This document shows, piece by piece, positions 17,043 to 26,140 of a DNA stretch of 51,908 bases. The stretch is taken from positions 1 to 51,908 of the forward strand of contig JBKBHF010000028.1 of assembly GCA_046297695.1 (NCBI GenBank), read 5' to 3'. Numbering within the stretch: position 1 is the first letter of the stretch; the number at the start of each line of letters is the position of its first letter. The notes below the pieces were generated by a model. It searched no databases. It had not been told where the DNA came from and was given only the letters and a program-made list of their open reading frames with translations. A program made the translations under genes and the position numbers. This stretch comes from Permianibacter sp046297695 (GTDB taxonomy: Bacteria > Pseudomonadota > Gammaproteobacteria > Enterobacterales > Permianibacteraceae).

Positions 17043-18389
17043 TCAGCCGGACAAACCGTAAGCGATGGCCAGCAAGCTGATCGGGTGCTGCAATGCCGGT
17101 TTCGGCAGCTGCTGTTCGTCCATCCCCTGCTGCAAGTGATGGCCGGCCAGCGGACAATCGGACGCCATGTAGTTCGCATCCGGTTTCGCCATGGCTTTGA
17201 CCACCGGCTTGCCGATTTTCATCGCCGTCTCGTGATGTTCTTTTTTGACGCCGTAAGTCCCGGCATGGCCGGAGCAGCGCTCGACGACCGTCATCGTGGT
17301 ACCCGGCACCAGCTTGAACAGATCCTCGGTCTTGCGGCCCATGTTCTGGACACGGCCGTGACACGGTACGTGATACGAGACATTGCCGAGCGCGGTTTGG
17401 AAATCGGTGCGCAGCAGCTGGTCCTTGTGCCGCGCGACCAGATACTCGAACGGGTCCCACATTGATTCCTGCACCAGCTTGACGTCGGCATCATCCGGAA
17501 ACAGCAGCGGGATCTCCTGCTTGAACATCAGCGTGCAGGACGGCACCGGCGACATCAGCGCATAGCCTTCACGCGCCAGTTTGGCGAGCAGCGGAATATT
17601 TACTTGCTTGGCTTTCCTGACCGACTCCAGATCACCGAGCTCCAGCTTGGGCATGCCGCAGCAACGCGCCTCGTTGACCAGCGTGTACGGCACGCCGTTG
17701 TGGTTCAGCACTTTCATCAGGTCGGCGCCGATCTGCGGCTCGTTGTGGTTGACATAGCAGGTCGCGAATATCGCCACCTTGCCCGGCGTCCGCTCGCCGT
17801 CCTTGGCGAGGAGCGAGTTGTCGCTCGGTGGTGCGCTCTGGGTCAATTTCTTGCTGGCAAATTTCGGTAACCAGGCCTTGTGGTGGACGCCCAGCGTGGA
17901 CTCCATCACCTTGCGGACCGGTTTCAGTTGCGTGAACGCATTGGCGGCCTGCACGACAATCGGCACGCCGGCGACCGCAGCTTGCATGTCGGTGTTGGCG
18001 AGCAGCTGCTCGCTTTTCTTCACTTCACCGTTTTTGAACTTGATCGCCTTGGCGCGCAGCATCAGGTGCGGGAAATCGAGGTTCCACGGATGCGGTGGCA
18101 CGTACGGGCATTTGGTCATGTAGCAGAGGTCGCAGAGATAGCATTGGTCCACGACCTTGATGAAATCTTTCTTGTCGACACCGTCAACTTCCATGGTGCT
18201 GCTGTTGTCGACCAGATCAAACAGGGTCGGAAAACTGTTGCACAGCGACACGCAGCGGCGGCAGCCGTGACAGATGTCGTAGACGCGCTCGAGCTCTTTT
18301 TCGCAGTCGGCCGCGTCGTAGTATTTCGGGTCTTGCCAGTCAATGGCGTGACGGGTGGGCGCTTCGAGGCTGCCTTCACGGGTCGACAT
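17043..18389 (-). CDS. GlpC/HdrD-like Fe-S oxidoreductase
   Basis: This 448-residue protein has two 4Fe-4S ferredoxin motifs near the N-terminus (CHGCRRCVSLCNSFP and CYLCDLCYMTKCPYVPPHP) and two CCG-type cysteine-rich domains behind them (CYVNHNEP...ARCCGMP and CHGRVQNM...CSGHAGTYG). This is the layout of anaerobic glycerol-3-phosphate dehydrogenase subunit C and heterodisulfide reductase subunit D. There is no glpA/glpB here, so the glycerol role is unlikely. Position between rubrerythrin and DUF3501 suggests it passes electrons to rubrerythrin or handles disulfide/persulfide substrates. ATG 18389 follows AAGGAG. No membrane segment is seen. Confidence 0.9.
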   Translation of the reverse strand: MSTREGSLEAPTRHAIDWQDPKYYDAADCEKELERVYDICHGCRRCVSLCNSFPTLFDLVDNSSTMEVDGVDKKDFIKVVDQCYLCDLCYMTKCPYVPPHPWNLDFPHLMLRAKAIKFKNGEVKKSEQLLANTDMQAAVAGVPIVVQAANAFTQLKPVRKVMESTLGVHHKAWLPKFASKKLTQSAPPSDNSLLAKDGERTPGKVAIFATCYVNHNEPQIGADLMKVLNHNGVPYTLVNEARCCGMPKLELGDLESVRKAKQVNIPLLAKLAREGYALMSPVPSCTLMFKQEIPLLFPDDADVKLVQESMWDPFEYLVARHKDQLLRTDFQTALGNVSYHVPCHGRVQNMGRKTEDLFKLVPGTTMTVVERCSGHAGTYGVKKEHHETAMKIGKPVVKAMAKPDANYMASDCPLAGHHLQQGMDEQQLPKPALQHPISLLAIAYGLSG

Positions 18390-18515
18390 GCGAGCTCCTT
18401 AAACCGGGGCAAGACAAAGAGGAAAAGGGATGCACAGACGCGGCGCGTTGCCGACGCCGTCACGCAAACCGGAAGGCTCCGGCCTGCGTGCGGGCGACAA
18501 TAGCCATCAGCGCAA

Positions 18516-18938
18516 TCAATCGACCAGGGCGTCGAGCGCTTTCTGGAACCGGTTGGCGTGCGAGCGCTCGGCTTTCGCCAGCGTTTCAAACCAGTCGGCA
18601 ATTTCCTCGAAGCCTTCCGAGCGCGCGGTCTTGGCCATGCCCGGATACATGTCGGTGTATTCGTGGGTTTCGCCGGCAACAGCGGACTTCAAATTGTTGC
18701 GCGAGCTGCCGATCGGCAAACCGGTGGCCGGATCACCAACGGCTTCGAGAAACTCGAGGTGACCGTGAGCATGTCCGGTTTCGCCTTCGGCGGTCGAACG
18801 GAACAGCGCCGCGACATCGTTCTGGCCTTCGATGTCGGCCTTGTTGGCGAAATAGAGATAGCGACGATTGGCCTGCGACTCACCCGCGAACGCGTCTTTC
18901 AGACACTGTTCGGTTTTGCTGCCCTTCAAACTGGCCAT
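18516..18938 (-). CDS. Rubrerythrin, diiron domain only
   Basis: Rubrerythrin reduces hydrogen peroxide at a non-heme diiron centre. This 140-residue form contains the four-helix ferritin-like domain with iron ligands in AGESQANRRY, AEGETGHAHGHLE, AGETHEYTDMYP and LAKAERSHANRF. It lacks the C-terminal rubredoxin domain (no CxxC pair; only one Cys near the N-terminus), so electrons must come from another protein, most likely the adjacent GlpC-like Fe-S protein. ATG 18938 follows AGGAGGTCAAC, the best ribosome binding site in this operon. It is the first gene of the three-gene unit. Confidence 0.93.
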   Translation of the reverse strand: MASLKGSKTEQCLKDAFAGESQANRRYLYFANKADIEGQNDVAALFRSTAEGETGHAHGHLEFLEAVGDPATGLPIGSSRNNLKSAVAGETHEYTDMYPGMAKTARSEGFEEIADWFETLAKAERSHANRFQKALDALVD

Positions 18939-19442
18939 GTTGACCTCCTGCTGTGGTTGGTGATGAACATTCCACTCGCCATCGCCGAACCGTATCGTGA
19001 TGGTGAATGAACCGTACTCCCGCCGCAGCGATGCCAACGCAGCGCTGCCGCGACAACCTGTTTGTCAGCAGCGTCGACTACACGGTCCGTTCAGGCCTCG
19101 TCGGAATTACCTGAACCGGACACCGGCGCCCGGACAACCGACCCGAGCGGTGGGCACGGCGCCTGCGGCTCACCGTGCACCCGTTCGGTTGTCGGCAGAA
19201 TCGGCCCTGCCATGCAGCAGGACACAACTGATTGAATACCCATGGGATGACCAAGGCCAATAGGCAACAGCTGTGATTGCCATAGGCGCTGCCTATGAGC
19301 AATGCCGGAAGGCTTATTGAGCATAGGCTACAAAACGCTACCGACTGTCATCGTTCCGTCGCCGGCTTGTCATGGCAGCCCCCTACCCTCGCCGCGAGCC
19401 CGGTCAACTGACCGGCGTCCGCTTTATTCGCGAGGGAAAGTC
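18939..19442. other. Gene-free 504-base intergenic region
   Basis: This divergent region separates the rubrerythrin operon from the nuclease gene and should hold both promoters. I see no convincing ORF. A small palindrome CATAGGC-GCT-GCCTATG sits at 19281-19297, with further ATAGGC copies just upstream and downstream (19260-19265 and 19323-19328). These could be operator half-sites for the nuclease, but no known regulator consensus fits. Confidence 0.4.
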
Positions 19443-22145
19443 ATGAACCGGAACGTCAACACCCCACACACGGCGCGTCGGCAGATGCTGACCATTGCCA
19501 TCGGCCTCAGCCTGACCGGCTTCAGCGCCACAGCCGCGGCCGATGTGGTCATCAGCCAGCTGTACGGTGGTGGCGGCAACAGCGGTGCAACGCTGCGCCA
19601 CGATTTTGTCGAGTTGCACAACACCGGCAGCGCACCGGTAACGCTCGACGGCTGGAGCCTGCAATACGCTTCGGCAAGTGGCAGCAGTTGGCAGCGGACC
19701 CATCTCAGCGGCGTCATTGCCGCCGGTCAGTACTTACTGATTCAGCAGGCCGCCGGCAGCGGCGGCTCGGTGGATTTGCCGACCCCGGACGTGATCGGCA
19801 GCATCGCGATGTCGAACAGCAGCGGCAAACTGGCATTGGTCAATCACCAGGTCGCGCTGACCTGCAGCACCGGCTGCGACAGTGCCGCCGGCGTGATCGA
19901 CTTTGTCGGTTTTGGCAGCGCCAGCAGCAGCGAGACGGCGCCGGTCAGCGCGCTCAATAACAGCAGCGCCGCGCTGCGCAAAACCGACGGCTGCACCGAC
20001 ACCGACAACAACAGCAGCGATTTTGTCACCGGTACCCCGAGTCCGCGCAACAGCGCCAGCAGCTTTGTCCTGTGCAGTGGCGATGGCGGCGGTGAAGGCG
20101 GTGGTGGTACAGGCGGCAATGACAAACGCATTCGCGACATTCAAGGCCATGCGCATCTGTCACCGCTGGCCGGTCAACAAGTCAGCAATGTGCCGGGCGT
20201 GGTCACCGCGGTGCGCAATAACGGCTTCTTCTTGCAGGATGAAACGCCGGATGCCGATCCGGCGACGTCGGAAGCCATACTCGTTTACACCGGCAGCGCA
20301 CCGACGGTGGCGGTTGGCGACCGCGTGACCGTCAGCGGCACGGTCACCGAATTCCGGCCCGGCGGCAGCGGCGGCGGCAACAACCTGACCATCACCGAAC
20401 TGACGTCGCCGACTGTCACCACGCTCGCGAGCGGGATCGCGTTGCCGGCGCCGGTTGTGCTGGGCAGCAGTGGTCGCGCCGTACCGAGCGTCGTGATCGC
20501 CAGTGGCGTATCCGGCAGCATCGAGACGCGCGCCAGCTTGCAGCTCGGAGACGGCATCGATTTCTACGAAAGCCTCGAAGGCATGCGCGTGCAGATAAAC
20601 GGCGCCCTGGTGGTGGGCCCGACCAGCAACTTCAATGAGATTCCGGTAGTCGCCGACAACGGGCTCAACGCCGATTTGCGCACGGCGCGCAATGGCGTGG
20701 TGATCCGTGCCAATGATTTCAATCCGGAGCGGATTATTCTCGATGACGGCTTCATCACGCTGCCGGCCGCCAATGTCGGCGACAGCTTTGCCAACGTGGT
20801 CGGCGTGATGGACTACAGCTTTGGCAACTTCAAGCTGCTGCCGACCACGATTTCGCCGCTACAGCCCGGCGGCTTGCAGCCGGAACAGGCGCGCGTCGCC
20901 ATGCCGGGTGAAACGACCATCGCGTCGTACAACGTCGAAAACCTGGCAGCAAGCAATGACGCCGGCAAATTCACTCGACTGGCACAACAGATCGTCAACC
21001 AGCTGCGCAATCCGGACATCATCGCGCTGATGGAAGTGCAGGACGACAACGGCGCCAGCAATGACAGCGTGGTCAGCGCCGATCAAACGGTGGCAAAACT
21101 GGTCGCGGCGATTCAGGCCGCCGGCGGCCCGCTGTACCACTACCGCGACATCGACCCGGCCGACGATCAGGACGGCGGCCAACCGGGTGGCAATATTCGT
21201 CAGGGTTTTCTGTTCAATCCGCTCGCCGTGCGCTTTGTCGACCGCGCCGGCGCCAGCGCGACCACGGCCAACGCCGTCGTCAGCGACAGCAGCGGCGCAC
21301 GTTTGCAGTACAGTCCCGGCCGCATCGCACCGACCGACAGCGCGTTCGCCGACAGCCGCAAACCTTTGGCCGGCGAATTCCTGATCGACGGCAACCGGGT
21401 CTTTGTCATTGCCAACCACTTCAATTCGAAAGGTGGTGATCAGCCGCTGTTTGGCCGTTACCAACCGCCGGCGCGCAACTCGGAACTTCAGCGCACCGCC
21501 CAAGCCAATGTGGTTGCCGAGTTTGTCGCGGATATTCGCGATGCCGACCCGAATGCCAAGATCGTGGTGCTCGGCGACATCAATGACTTCCAGTTCTCCG
21601 ACACGATGGCGATTCTGGAAGCGGCCGGCCTGCATGACCTCATCAACACGCTGCCGGAAAACGAGCGCTACACCTATGTCTTCGAAGGCAACTCGCAGGC
21701 GCTCGATCACATCCTGGTCAGCGATGGCCTGCGCAACGCCGTCAGCGAATACGATGTCGTGCACATCAACAGCGAGTTTGCCGACCAGGCCAGCGACCAC
21801 GATCCGGAGGTGGCCTACCTGCAACTGCCGCTCGGTGGCAGTGATGTCAGCGACCGCTTCAGCGTCTACAAATCAGGGCTGAGCCATAACCGCGTCAGTG
21901 GCCTCTATTCTGCCAGTGTGACACTGACCGCCACCGCTGCCGTCAGTGGCCCGCTGATCGTTCGGCTCGCCGGTCTGCCAAGCGATATCAGCCTGATCAA
22001 CGCCGATGGTCTGGTCGCAGATCAGCCGTTCCTGCGCCTGGCTCCCGTTCAGCCCGGACAGAAGATCAGCCTGTCGTTGCAGTTCCGCAATCCGGCACGC
22101 AAGCCCTTCAGCTACAGCGTAACGGTTCGGCAAGGCGAGTTCTGA
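19443..22145 (+). CDS. ExeM/NucH-type extracellular DNase
   Basis: This 900-residue secreted nuclease starts at ATG 19443, behind GAGGGAAAG, with a signal peptide ending near TAAAADV. Domains: lamin-tail domain (ISQLYGGGGNSGATLRHDFVELHN, residues ~35-165), a Gly linker, an OB-fold-like segment (~220-330, VVTAVRNNGFFLQDE) and an exo/endonuclease/phosphatase domain (~480-795). Catalytic motifs are SYNVENL, LMEVQDDNG, ANHFNSKG, LGDINDFQ and ASDHDPE. The layout matches ExeM of Shewanella, which degrades extracellular DNA in biofilms. The C-terminus is a beta-rich region, without the GlyGly-CTERM anchor that I recall for some members, so it may be fully released. It reads alone. Confidence 0.92.
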   Translation: MNRNVNTPHTARRQMLTIAIGLSLTGFSATAAADVVISQLYGGGGNSGATLRHDFVELHNTGSAPVTLDGWSLQYASASGSSWQRTHLSGVIAAGQYLLIQQAAGSGGSVDLPTPDVIGSIAMSNSSGKLALVNHQVALTCSTGCDSAAGVIDFVGFGSASSSETAPVSALNNSSAALRKTDGCTDTDNNSSDFVTGTPSPRNSASSFVLCSGDGGGEGGGGTGGNDKRIRDIQGHAHLSPLAGQQVSNVPGVVTAVRNNGFFLQDETPDADPATSEAILVYTGSAPTVAVGDRVTVSGTVTEFRPGGSGGGNNLTITELTSPTVTTLASGIALPAPVVLGSSGRAVPSVVIASGVSGSIETRASLQLGDGIDFYESLEGMRVQINGALVVGPTSNFNEIPVVADNGLNADLRTARNGVVIRANDFNPERIILDDGFITLPAANVGDSFANVVGVMDYSFGNFKLLPTTISPLQPGGLQPEQARVAMPGETTIASYNVENLAASNDAGKFTRLAQQIVNQLRNPDIIALMEVQDDNGASNDSVVSADQTVAKLVAAIQAAGGPLYHYRDIDPADDQDGGQPGGNIRQGFLFNPLAVRFVDRAGASATTANAVVSDSSGARLQYSPGRIAPTDSAFADSRKPLAGEFLIDGNRVFVIANHFNSKGGDQPLFGRYQPPARNSELQRTAQANVVAEFVADIRDADPNAKIVVLGDINDFQFSDTMAILEAAGLHDLINTLPENERYTYVFEGNSQALDHILVSDGLRNAVSEYDVVHINSEFADQASDHDPEVAYLQLPLGGSDVSDRFSVYKSGLSHNRVSGLYSASVTLTATAAVSGPLIVRLAGLPSDISLINADGLVADQPFLRLAPVQPGQKISLSLQFRNPARKPFSYSVTVRQGEF

Positions 22146-22194
22146 AACTCTCATTCTGCAACCCGCATTCTGAAACCCACATTCTGGAACCCAC
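22139..22194. repeat. 14-bp tandem repeat over the nuclease stop codon
   Basis: Four phased 14-base units start at 22139, 22153, 22167 and 22181, with consensus ATTCTGAAACCCAC. The stop codon of the nuclease gene lies in the first unit. Period and placement resemble the array at the end of ltaE, though the sequence differs. Confidence 0.8.
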
Positions 22195-22315
22195 ATATTG
22201 ACCACCACGCCGGTCAGCAATGACGGCAGCAACATTGATGTCAACACGCGGCGGCCGTCACTGACAGACCGGTAGCGGTCGCCGCATTCACCCGCAATCG
22301 AAACGGACCGCAATC

Positions 22316-22951
22316 ATGAAATTTCTGGCAACCTTGGTATTCGCAACGGCACTGCTTTTTGCCAGCAACAGCCGCGCCGACCTGATCTATCAAATCGACA
22401 TGGATACCGGCAGTTTGACCGGCGATGGCTTCATCGAACTGTCGCTCGGCGGCCTGACGGATGCGCCCGCGGCACTGGCGACAGTGACCAGCCATAGCGG
22501 CGCTTTTGGCGACGTTGTCGATCAGTTTGGTGCAGTAACCGGGGATCTTTCCGGCACCTTGCAATTGGCCAGCGCGCTGGGCTTCGCTGACTTGGTGCAA
22601 CAGGTCAGTTTCGGTGAGCTGCTGCAACTGCAGGTGCTGTTCAGCGGCGCCTGGCTGGACACCATGGCCGAAGCCGGCATCAGCTTTGCGATCAAGCTGT
22701 GGAGCGCCGAATGGCTGCCGCTGCTGACCATTGATGCCGCCGGTGATTTGCTGCAACTGGAACTGCTGCCGGGCGGCAGCATCAGCGTTGAAACCTTCAG
22801 CACCTCGGTCAATGTTCAACCGCTGATCAGCGTGCCGGTGCCGGCAACCGGCTTGCTGGTGCTGATCGGTTTGCTCGGCCTCGCGCTGAACGCACGCGCG
22901 CGCCGTTCGGCATCGCAGCTCCAGCTCGCAGACGGTCGTGTCGCTGCCTGA
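22316..22951 (+). CDS. PEP-CTERM sorted secreted protein
   Basis: This 211-residue protein has a signal peptide (MKFLATLVFATALLFASNSRA) and a C-terminal tripartite sorting tail: VPVPAT, a hydrophobic helix (LLVLIGLLGLALN) and a basic cluster (ARARR). Such tails are cut by exosortase in exopolysaccharide-producing bacteria. The body begins with LIYQIDMDTGSLTGDGFIEL, resembling a common PEP-CTERM subfamily of beta-sandwich proteins. Its substrate or role is unknown. No exosortase or EPS genes lie in the window, so the processing enzyme must be elsewhere. A further ~19 residues extend past the basic cluster, which is longer than typical. Confidence 0.8.
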   Translation: MKFLATLVFATALLFASNSRADLIYQIDMDTGSLTGDGFIELSLGGLTDAPAALATVTSHSGAFGDVVDQFGAVTGDLSGTLQLASALGFADLVQQVSFGELLQLQVLFSGAWLDTMAEAGISFAIKLWSAEWLPLLTIDAAGDLLQLELLPGGSISVETFSTSVNVQPLISVPVPATGLLVLIGLLGLALNARARRSASQLQLADGRVAA

Positions 22952-23218
22952 GTTATCGTTGGCGTGCTGCAGCGCCCTTGATCGTTGCCACGAGATTCTG
23001 CTGCGGCGATTACGCCGTCTCAATAGCGGTACCGGAATAGCGAACAACTTGTCCAGCCCAACGCCGTTCATGGTGAGCTAGTCGAACCATGAACGGTGCC
23101 AGCAAGCAGAACAATGCGGTCAACGGCGTCACGGCAGCGGCGTGCCACGGATTGTCTCGTCATTGCCATCTGGCTGTCTTATCCTTGCCATCTTGTATGT
23201 CCGCTCACCGGCCACGGC

Positions 23219-24592
23219 ATGTCCGCCTCCGAAACGCCTGCCCCGCTCAGCCCCGCTCCGCAGTCACCGACAAGGCCGGCGCACAATATTCGCTTCATCG
23301 ACGCGTTCTGGTTCTGGTTGAAGCTTGGCTTTATTAGCTTTGGCGGACCGGCCGGGCAGATCGCCGTGATGCATCAGGAGTTGGTGGAAAAACGGCGCTG
23401 GCTGTCGGAGCGGCGTTTTCTGCACGGCTTGAACTACTGCATGATGCTGCCCGGTCCGGAAGCGCAGCAACACGCGACCTACATCGGCTGGTTGCTGCAC
23501 GGTCGCTGGGGCGGGCTGGCCGCTGGCGTGCTGTTCGTGTTGCCGTCGCTGCTGATTCTGATCGCGCTGTCGTGGCTTTACTTTCGTTATGGCGAGGTGC
23601 CGCTGGTGGCCGGGCTTTTTTACGGCATCAAACCGGCGATCACCGCCATCGTGGTCCATGCCTGCTGGCGCATCGGCAGTCGCGCACTGCGGCACGGCTG
23701 GCATGTCGCGATCGCCGCCGCGGCGTTTGTCGCGTTGTTTGCACTCGACACGCCATTTCCGCTGGTGGTACTCGGCGCTGCATTGCTCGGATTGCTCGGC
23801 GGACGGCTGGCTCCCGCGCAATTCCACACCACAAGCAAAACAGACGACAAGCAATCGTACGGCCCGGCAGTGCTGGATGACGACACGCCGCTGCCGCCGC
23901 ATGCCCAGTTTCGCTGGTCGCGGCTCGCGTTGACGCTGCTGAGTTGCCTGTTGCTGTGGGCCTTGCCGCTGGCATTGCTGAGTTATGTCTACGGCTGGCA
24001 AGGCACGTTCACGCAAATGGCCTGGTTTTTCACCAAGGCGGCCTTGCTGACTTTTGGCGGTGCTTACGCGGTGCTGCCGTATGTGTATCAAGGTGCGGTG
24101 GAGCAGTTCCGCTGGCTGAGCGGGCCGCAAATGATCGATGGTCTCGCGCTCGGCGAAACCACGCCGGGGCCGCTGATCATGGTGGTGGCGTTTGTCGGTT
24201 TTGTCGGTGGCGCGCAAACCGCCGCGCTTGGTGCGGGCAATGAAATGCTGGCCGGCGTGGTCGCTGCCGGTATCGTCACCTACTTCACGTTCCTGCCGTC
24301 ATTCCTGTTCATTTTCGCCGGCGCGCCGTTCATTGAATCCACCAAGGACGATGTCAAGCTGACTGCACCATTGACGGCGATCACCGCGGCGGTGGTCGGC
24401 GTGATCCTGAATCTGGCGCTGTTCTTTGCGTATCACGTGCTGTGGCCACAGGGTTTCAACGGCCGCTTTGACTGGCCGTCAGCGATCATCAGCGTGTTGG
24501 CATTGCTGGCACTGTTCCGGCTGAAGTGGAACGTGATGCTGGTGATCGGTGGTGCGGCGGTATTGGGCCTTGTCGTGCACAGCGTGCGCTGA
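23219..24592 (+). CDS. chrA: Chromate transporter ChrA, two-domain
   Basis: ChrA exports chromate from the cytoplasm. This 457-residue protein holds two CHR domains, as in long ChrA proteins: LKLGFISFGGPAGQIAVMH with LPGPEAQQ in the first, and FTKAALLTFGGAYAVLPYVY with ETTPGPLIM in the second. Ten or more membrane helices are visible. ATG 23219 (MSASETPAP) is chosen over 23096 because the longer frame has an uncharacteristic N-terminus. No chrB or chrR regulator adjoins. It is convergent with the PIG-L gene. Confidence 0.92.
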   Translation: MSASETPAPLSPAPQSPTRPAHNIRFIDAFWFWLKLGFISFGGPAGQIAVMHQELVEKRRWLSERRFLHGLNYCMMLPGPEAQQHATYIGWLLHGRWGGLAAGVLFVLPSLLILIALSWLYFRYGEVPLVAGLFYGIKPAITAIVVHACWRIGSRALRHGWHVAIAAAAFVALFALDTPFPLVVLGAALLGLLGGRLAPAQFHTTSKTDDKQSYGPAVLDDDTPLPPHAQFRWSRLALTLLSCLLLWALPLALLSYVYGWQGTFTQMAWFFTKAALLTFGGAYAVLPYVYQGAVEQFRWLSGPQMIDGLALGETTPGPLIMVVAFVGFVGGAQTAALGAGNEMLAGVVAAGIVTYFTFLPSFLFIFAGAPFIESTKDDVKLTAPLTAITAAVVGVILNLALFFAYHVLWPQGFNGRFDWPSAIISVLALLALFRLKWNVMLVIGGAAVLGLVVHSVR

Positions 24593-24604
24593 ATCCGCCG
24601 CGCG

Positions 24605-25528
24605 TCAATCGCGGTTCGGTATGCGCTGCGGATAATGCCGGCACAGCCAGGCTTCGCCCCAGCCGTCGGCGTCTTCGGCACGACAGGCCGGTGCCAAGGT
24701 TTCCGGATTGGCGCAGCCGCGCGCATCCTCACGGCAATACGCTTTCAGTATCTCGGTCTTGCGCTGCGCCTGTTCGGCGCTGAGATTGCTCGGCAAATCC
24801 TGGATCGGATAATCGTCGTGCAGGCGCACGTGGCGAACGCGTGGCGCATCGATGAGCGCGGTCAGCAGCAGGCGGGCAACGATGACGTGGTCCGGATGGG
24901 CGCCTTCACCACCGGGCCGGCTGTGCCGAACCGGAAACGGTCGGTGCGGCTGCAAGGTGTAGACCGTGTCCGGATCCCATTCGGCGATCAACGCATCGAG
25001 TACGGCGATCAGATCCGCCTGCTCGTAGCGCGCACCGGCCTGCGGGCCGATGGTCGCGCTCGCGGCATGCTCGGTGTAGAGCTGATACAAACTCGCCGGC
25101 TGCCGCGGCTGGATGCTGTCGTGGGCACCGCACGGCAGATGCAGAAAACTGAGTTGCACTTGCGGCCGTCCGGCCAGCGTCAAACGCTGCACCGGTTTAC
25201 CGGCCAACAACAACCATTGTTCCTGCCACGCGATCGGCTCGGCAGCGCGGCCAGCCATCAGCGCATAGGCCGCTTGCAGACCGGCCTGCCGACGGCGGTT
25301 GTCCGGCTCGTCGACATAACCGCCGGTCACAACCACCGTATGCACACAGGCGCCACGCGCTATCGCCGCATCAATGGCGGGATTGATGAAATAGAGATCG
25401 TCATCGGCATGGGCGACCACCGACAACACCCGGCTGCCGACACAAGCGTCGAACGCCGGTGCCGGCGCAGCCGCCGCCAGATCCGGCAGGCACAGCAGCA
25501 ACAGCAGTGCCGCGAGGGATGAACGCAT
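24605..25528 (-). CDS. PIG-L family deacetylase, secreted
   Basis: This 307-residue protein has a signal peptide (SLAALLLLLCLPDLAAA). The zinc-binding AHADDD motif lies near residues 39-44, and a later HPDH supplies the third ligand, as in PIG-L/LmbE amide hydrolases that remove acetyl groups from GlcNAc-type substrates. The predicted location outside the cytoplasm is unusual for MshB-type enzymes and points to a cell-wall, polysaccharide or exogenous sugar substrate. It lies ten bases downstream of the PCu(A)C gene on the same strand, so the two are probably one transcript. The substrate cannot be named. Confidence 0.85.
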   Translation of the reverse strand: MRSSLAALLLLLCLPDLAAAAPAPAFDACVGSRVLSVVAHADDDLYFINPAIDAAIARGACVHTVVVTGGYVDEPDNRRRQAGLQAAYALMAGRAAEPIAWQEQWLLLAGKPVQRLTLAGRPQVQLSFLHLPCGAHDSIQPRQPASLYQLYTEHAASATIGPQAGARYEQADLIAVLDALIAEWDPDTVYTLQPHRPFPVRHSRPGGEGAHPDHVIVARLLLTALIDAPRVRHVRLHDDYPIQDLPSNLSAEQAQRKTEILKAYCREDARGCANPETLAPACRAEDADGWGEAWLCRHYPQRIPNRD

Positions 25529-25538
25529 GACGCCGCGC

Positions 25539-25964
25539 TCAGCGCGCCTGCACCGGCAAGCGGATGGTCAGCGTGTCACCATCTGCGAAATGCAAGGTCA
25601 GCGGAATGTCGTCGCCGGCTTTCAGCGGTGCTTTCAGGCGCATCAGCATCACGTGCAAGCCGCCCGGTTTCAGCACCAGCTCACCGCCGCTCGGCAGGGA
25701 CGCGCTGTCGACATGGCGCATCTTGGCCATGCCATCCTGCTCGATCGATTCGTGGATCATGGTCATGCCGGCGCAGGCACAGTCGGCATCAACCAACGCG
25801 CGCTCGGCGCCGGTGTTTTTCAAGGTGAAATACGCGGCCGCCGGGCTGCCCGGCGGCGGCAGCCGGATATAGCCATCATGCACGCTGATGCCGGTCGCTT
25901 CAGCAGCGATGACTGAACCTGACAGCGTGAGGGCAAGCACGCTCGCCCCGATCCACTGACGCAT
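25539..25964 (-). CDS. Periplasmic copper chaperone PCu(A)C
   Basis: PCu(A)C proteins carry Cu(I) in the periplasm and deliver it to the CuA centre of cytochrome oxidase. The 141-residue protein has a signal peptide (MRQWIGASVLALTLSGSVIA), a DUF461 beta-barrel and the ligand set MTMIHESIEQDGMAKM...GGLHVMLM (His/Met pairs). ATG 25964 is favoured because GGAG sits eight bases upstream; GTG 25973 overlaps that site. A CxC (ADCACAGM) just before the motif is an extra possible ligand. It heads a two-gene unit with the PIG-L gene. Confidence 0.88.
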   Translation of the reverse strand: MRQWIGASVLALTLSGSVIAAEATGISVHDGYIRLPPPGSPAAAYFTLKNTGAERALVDADCACAGMTMIHESIEQDGMAKMRHVDSASLPSGGELVLKPGGLHVMLMRLKAPLKAGDDIPLTLHFADGDTLTIRLPVQAR

Positions 25965-26140
25965 TGGTAACACTCCACGGCAAAAAGGACGTTGGAACGG
26001 CCGCGGATTATAGGTCAGATTGTGCCCGCACCGACTGCGACCTTTTGCCGCAGCCGGCCGGGATCAGACCTGTCCGGAGTCAAACCGGGTCTGATGCAGA
26101 CAAGCCCGATTCAGACAAGCCCGCGGCACAGGTGACTGCT

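Noticed and set aside
19560..19620. NSGAT in the nuclease as an ApbE flavinylation site
   Set aside because: It is part of the conserved lamin-tail start (GGGGNSGAT) found in the nuclease family and not in a flavoprotein context.
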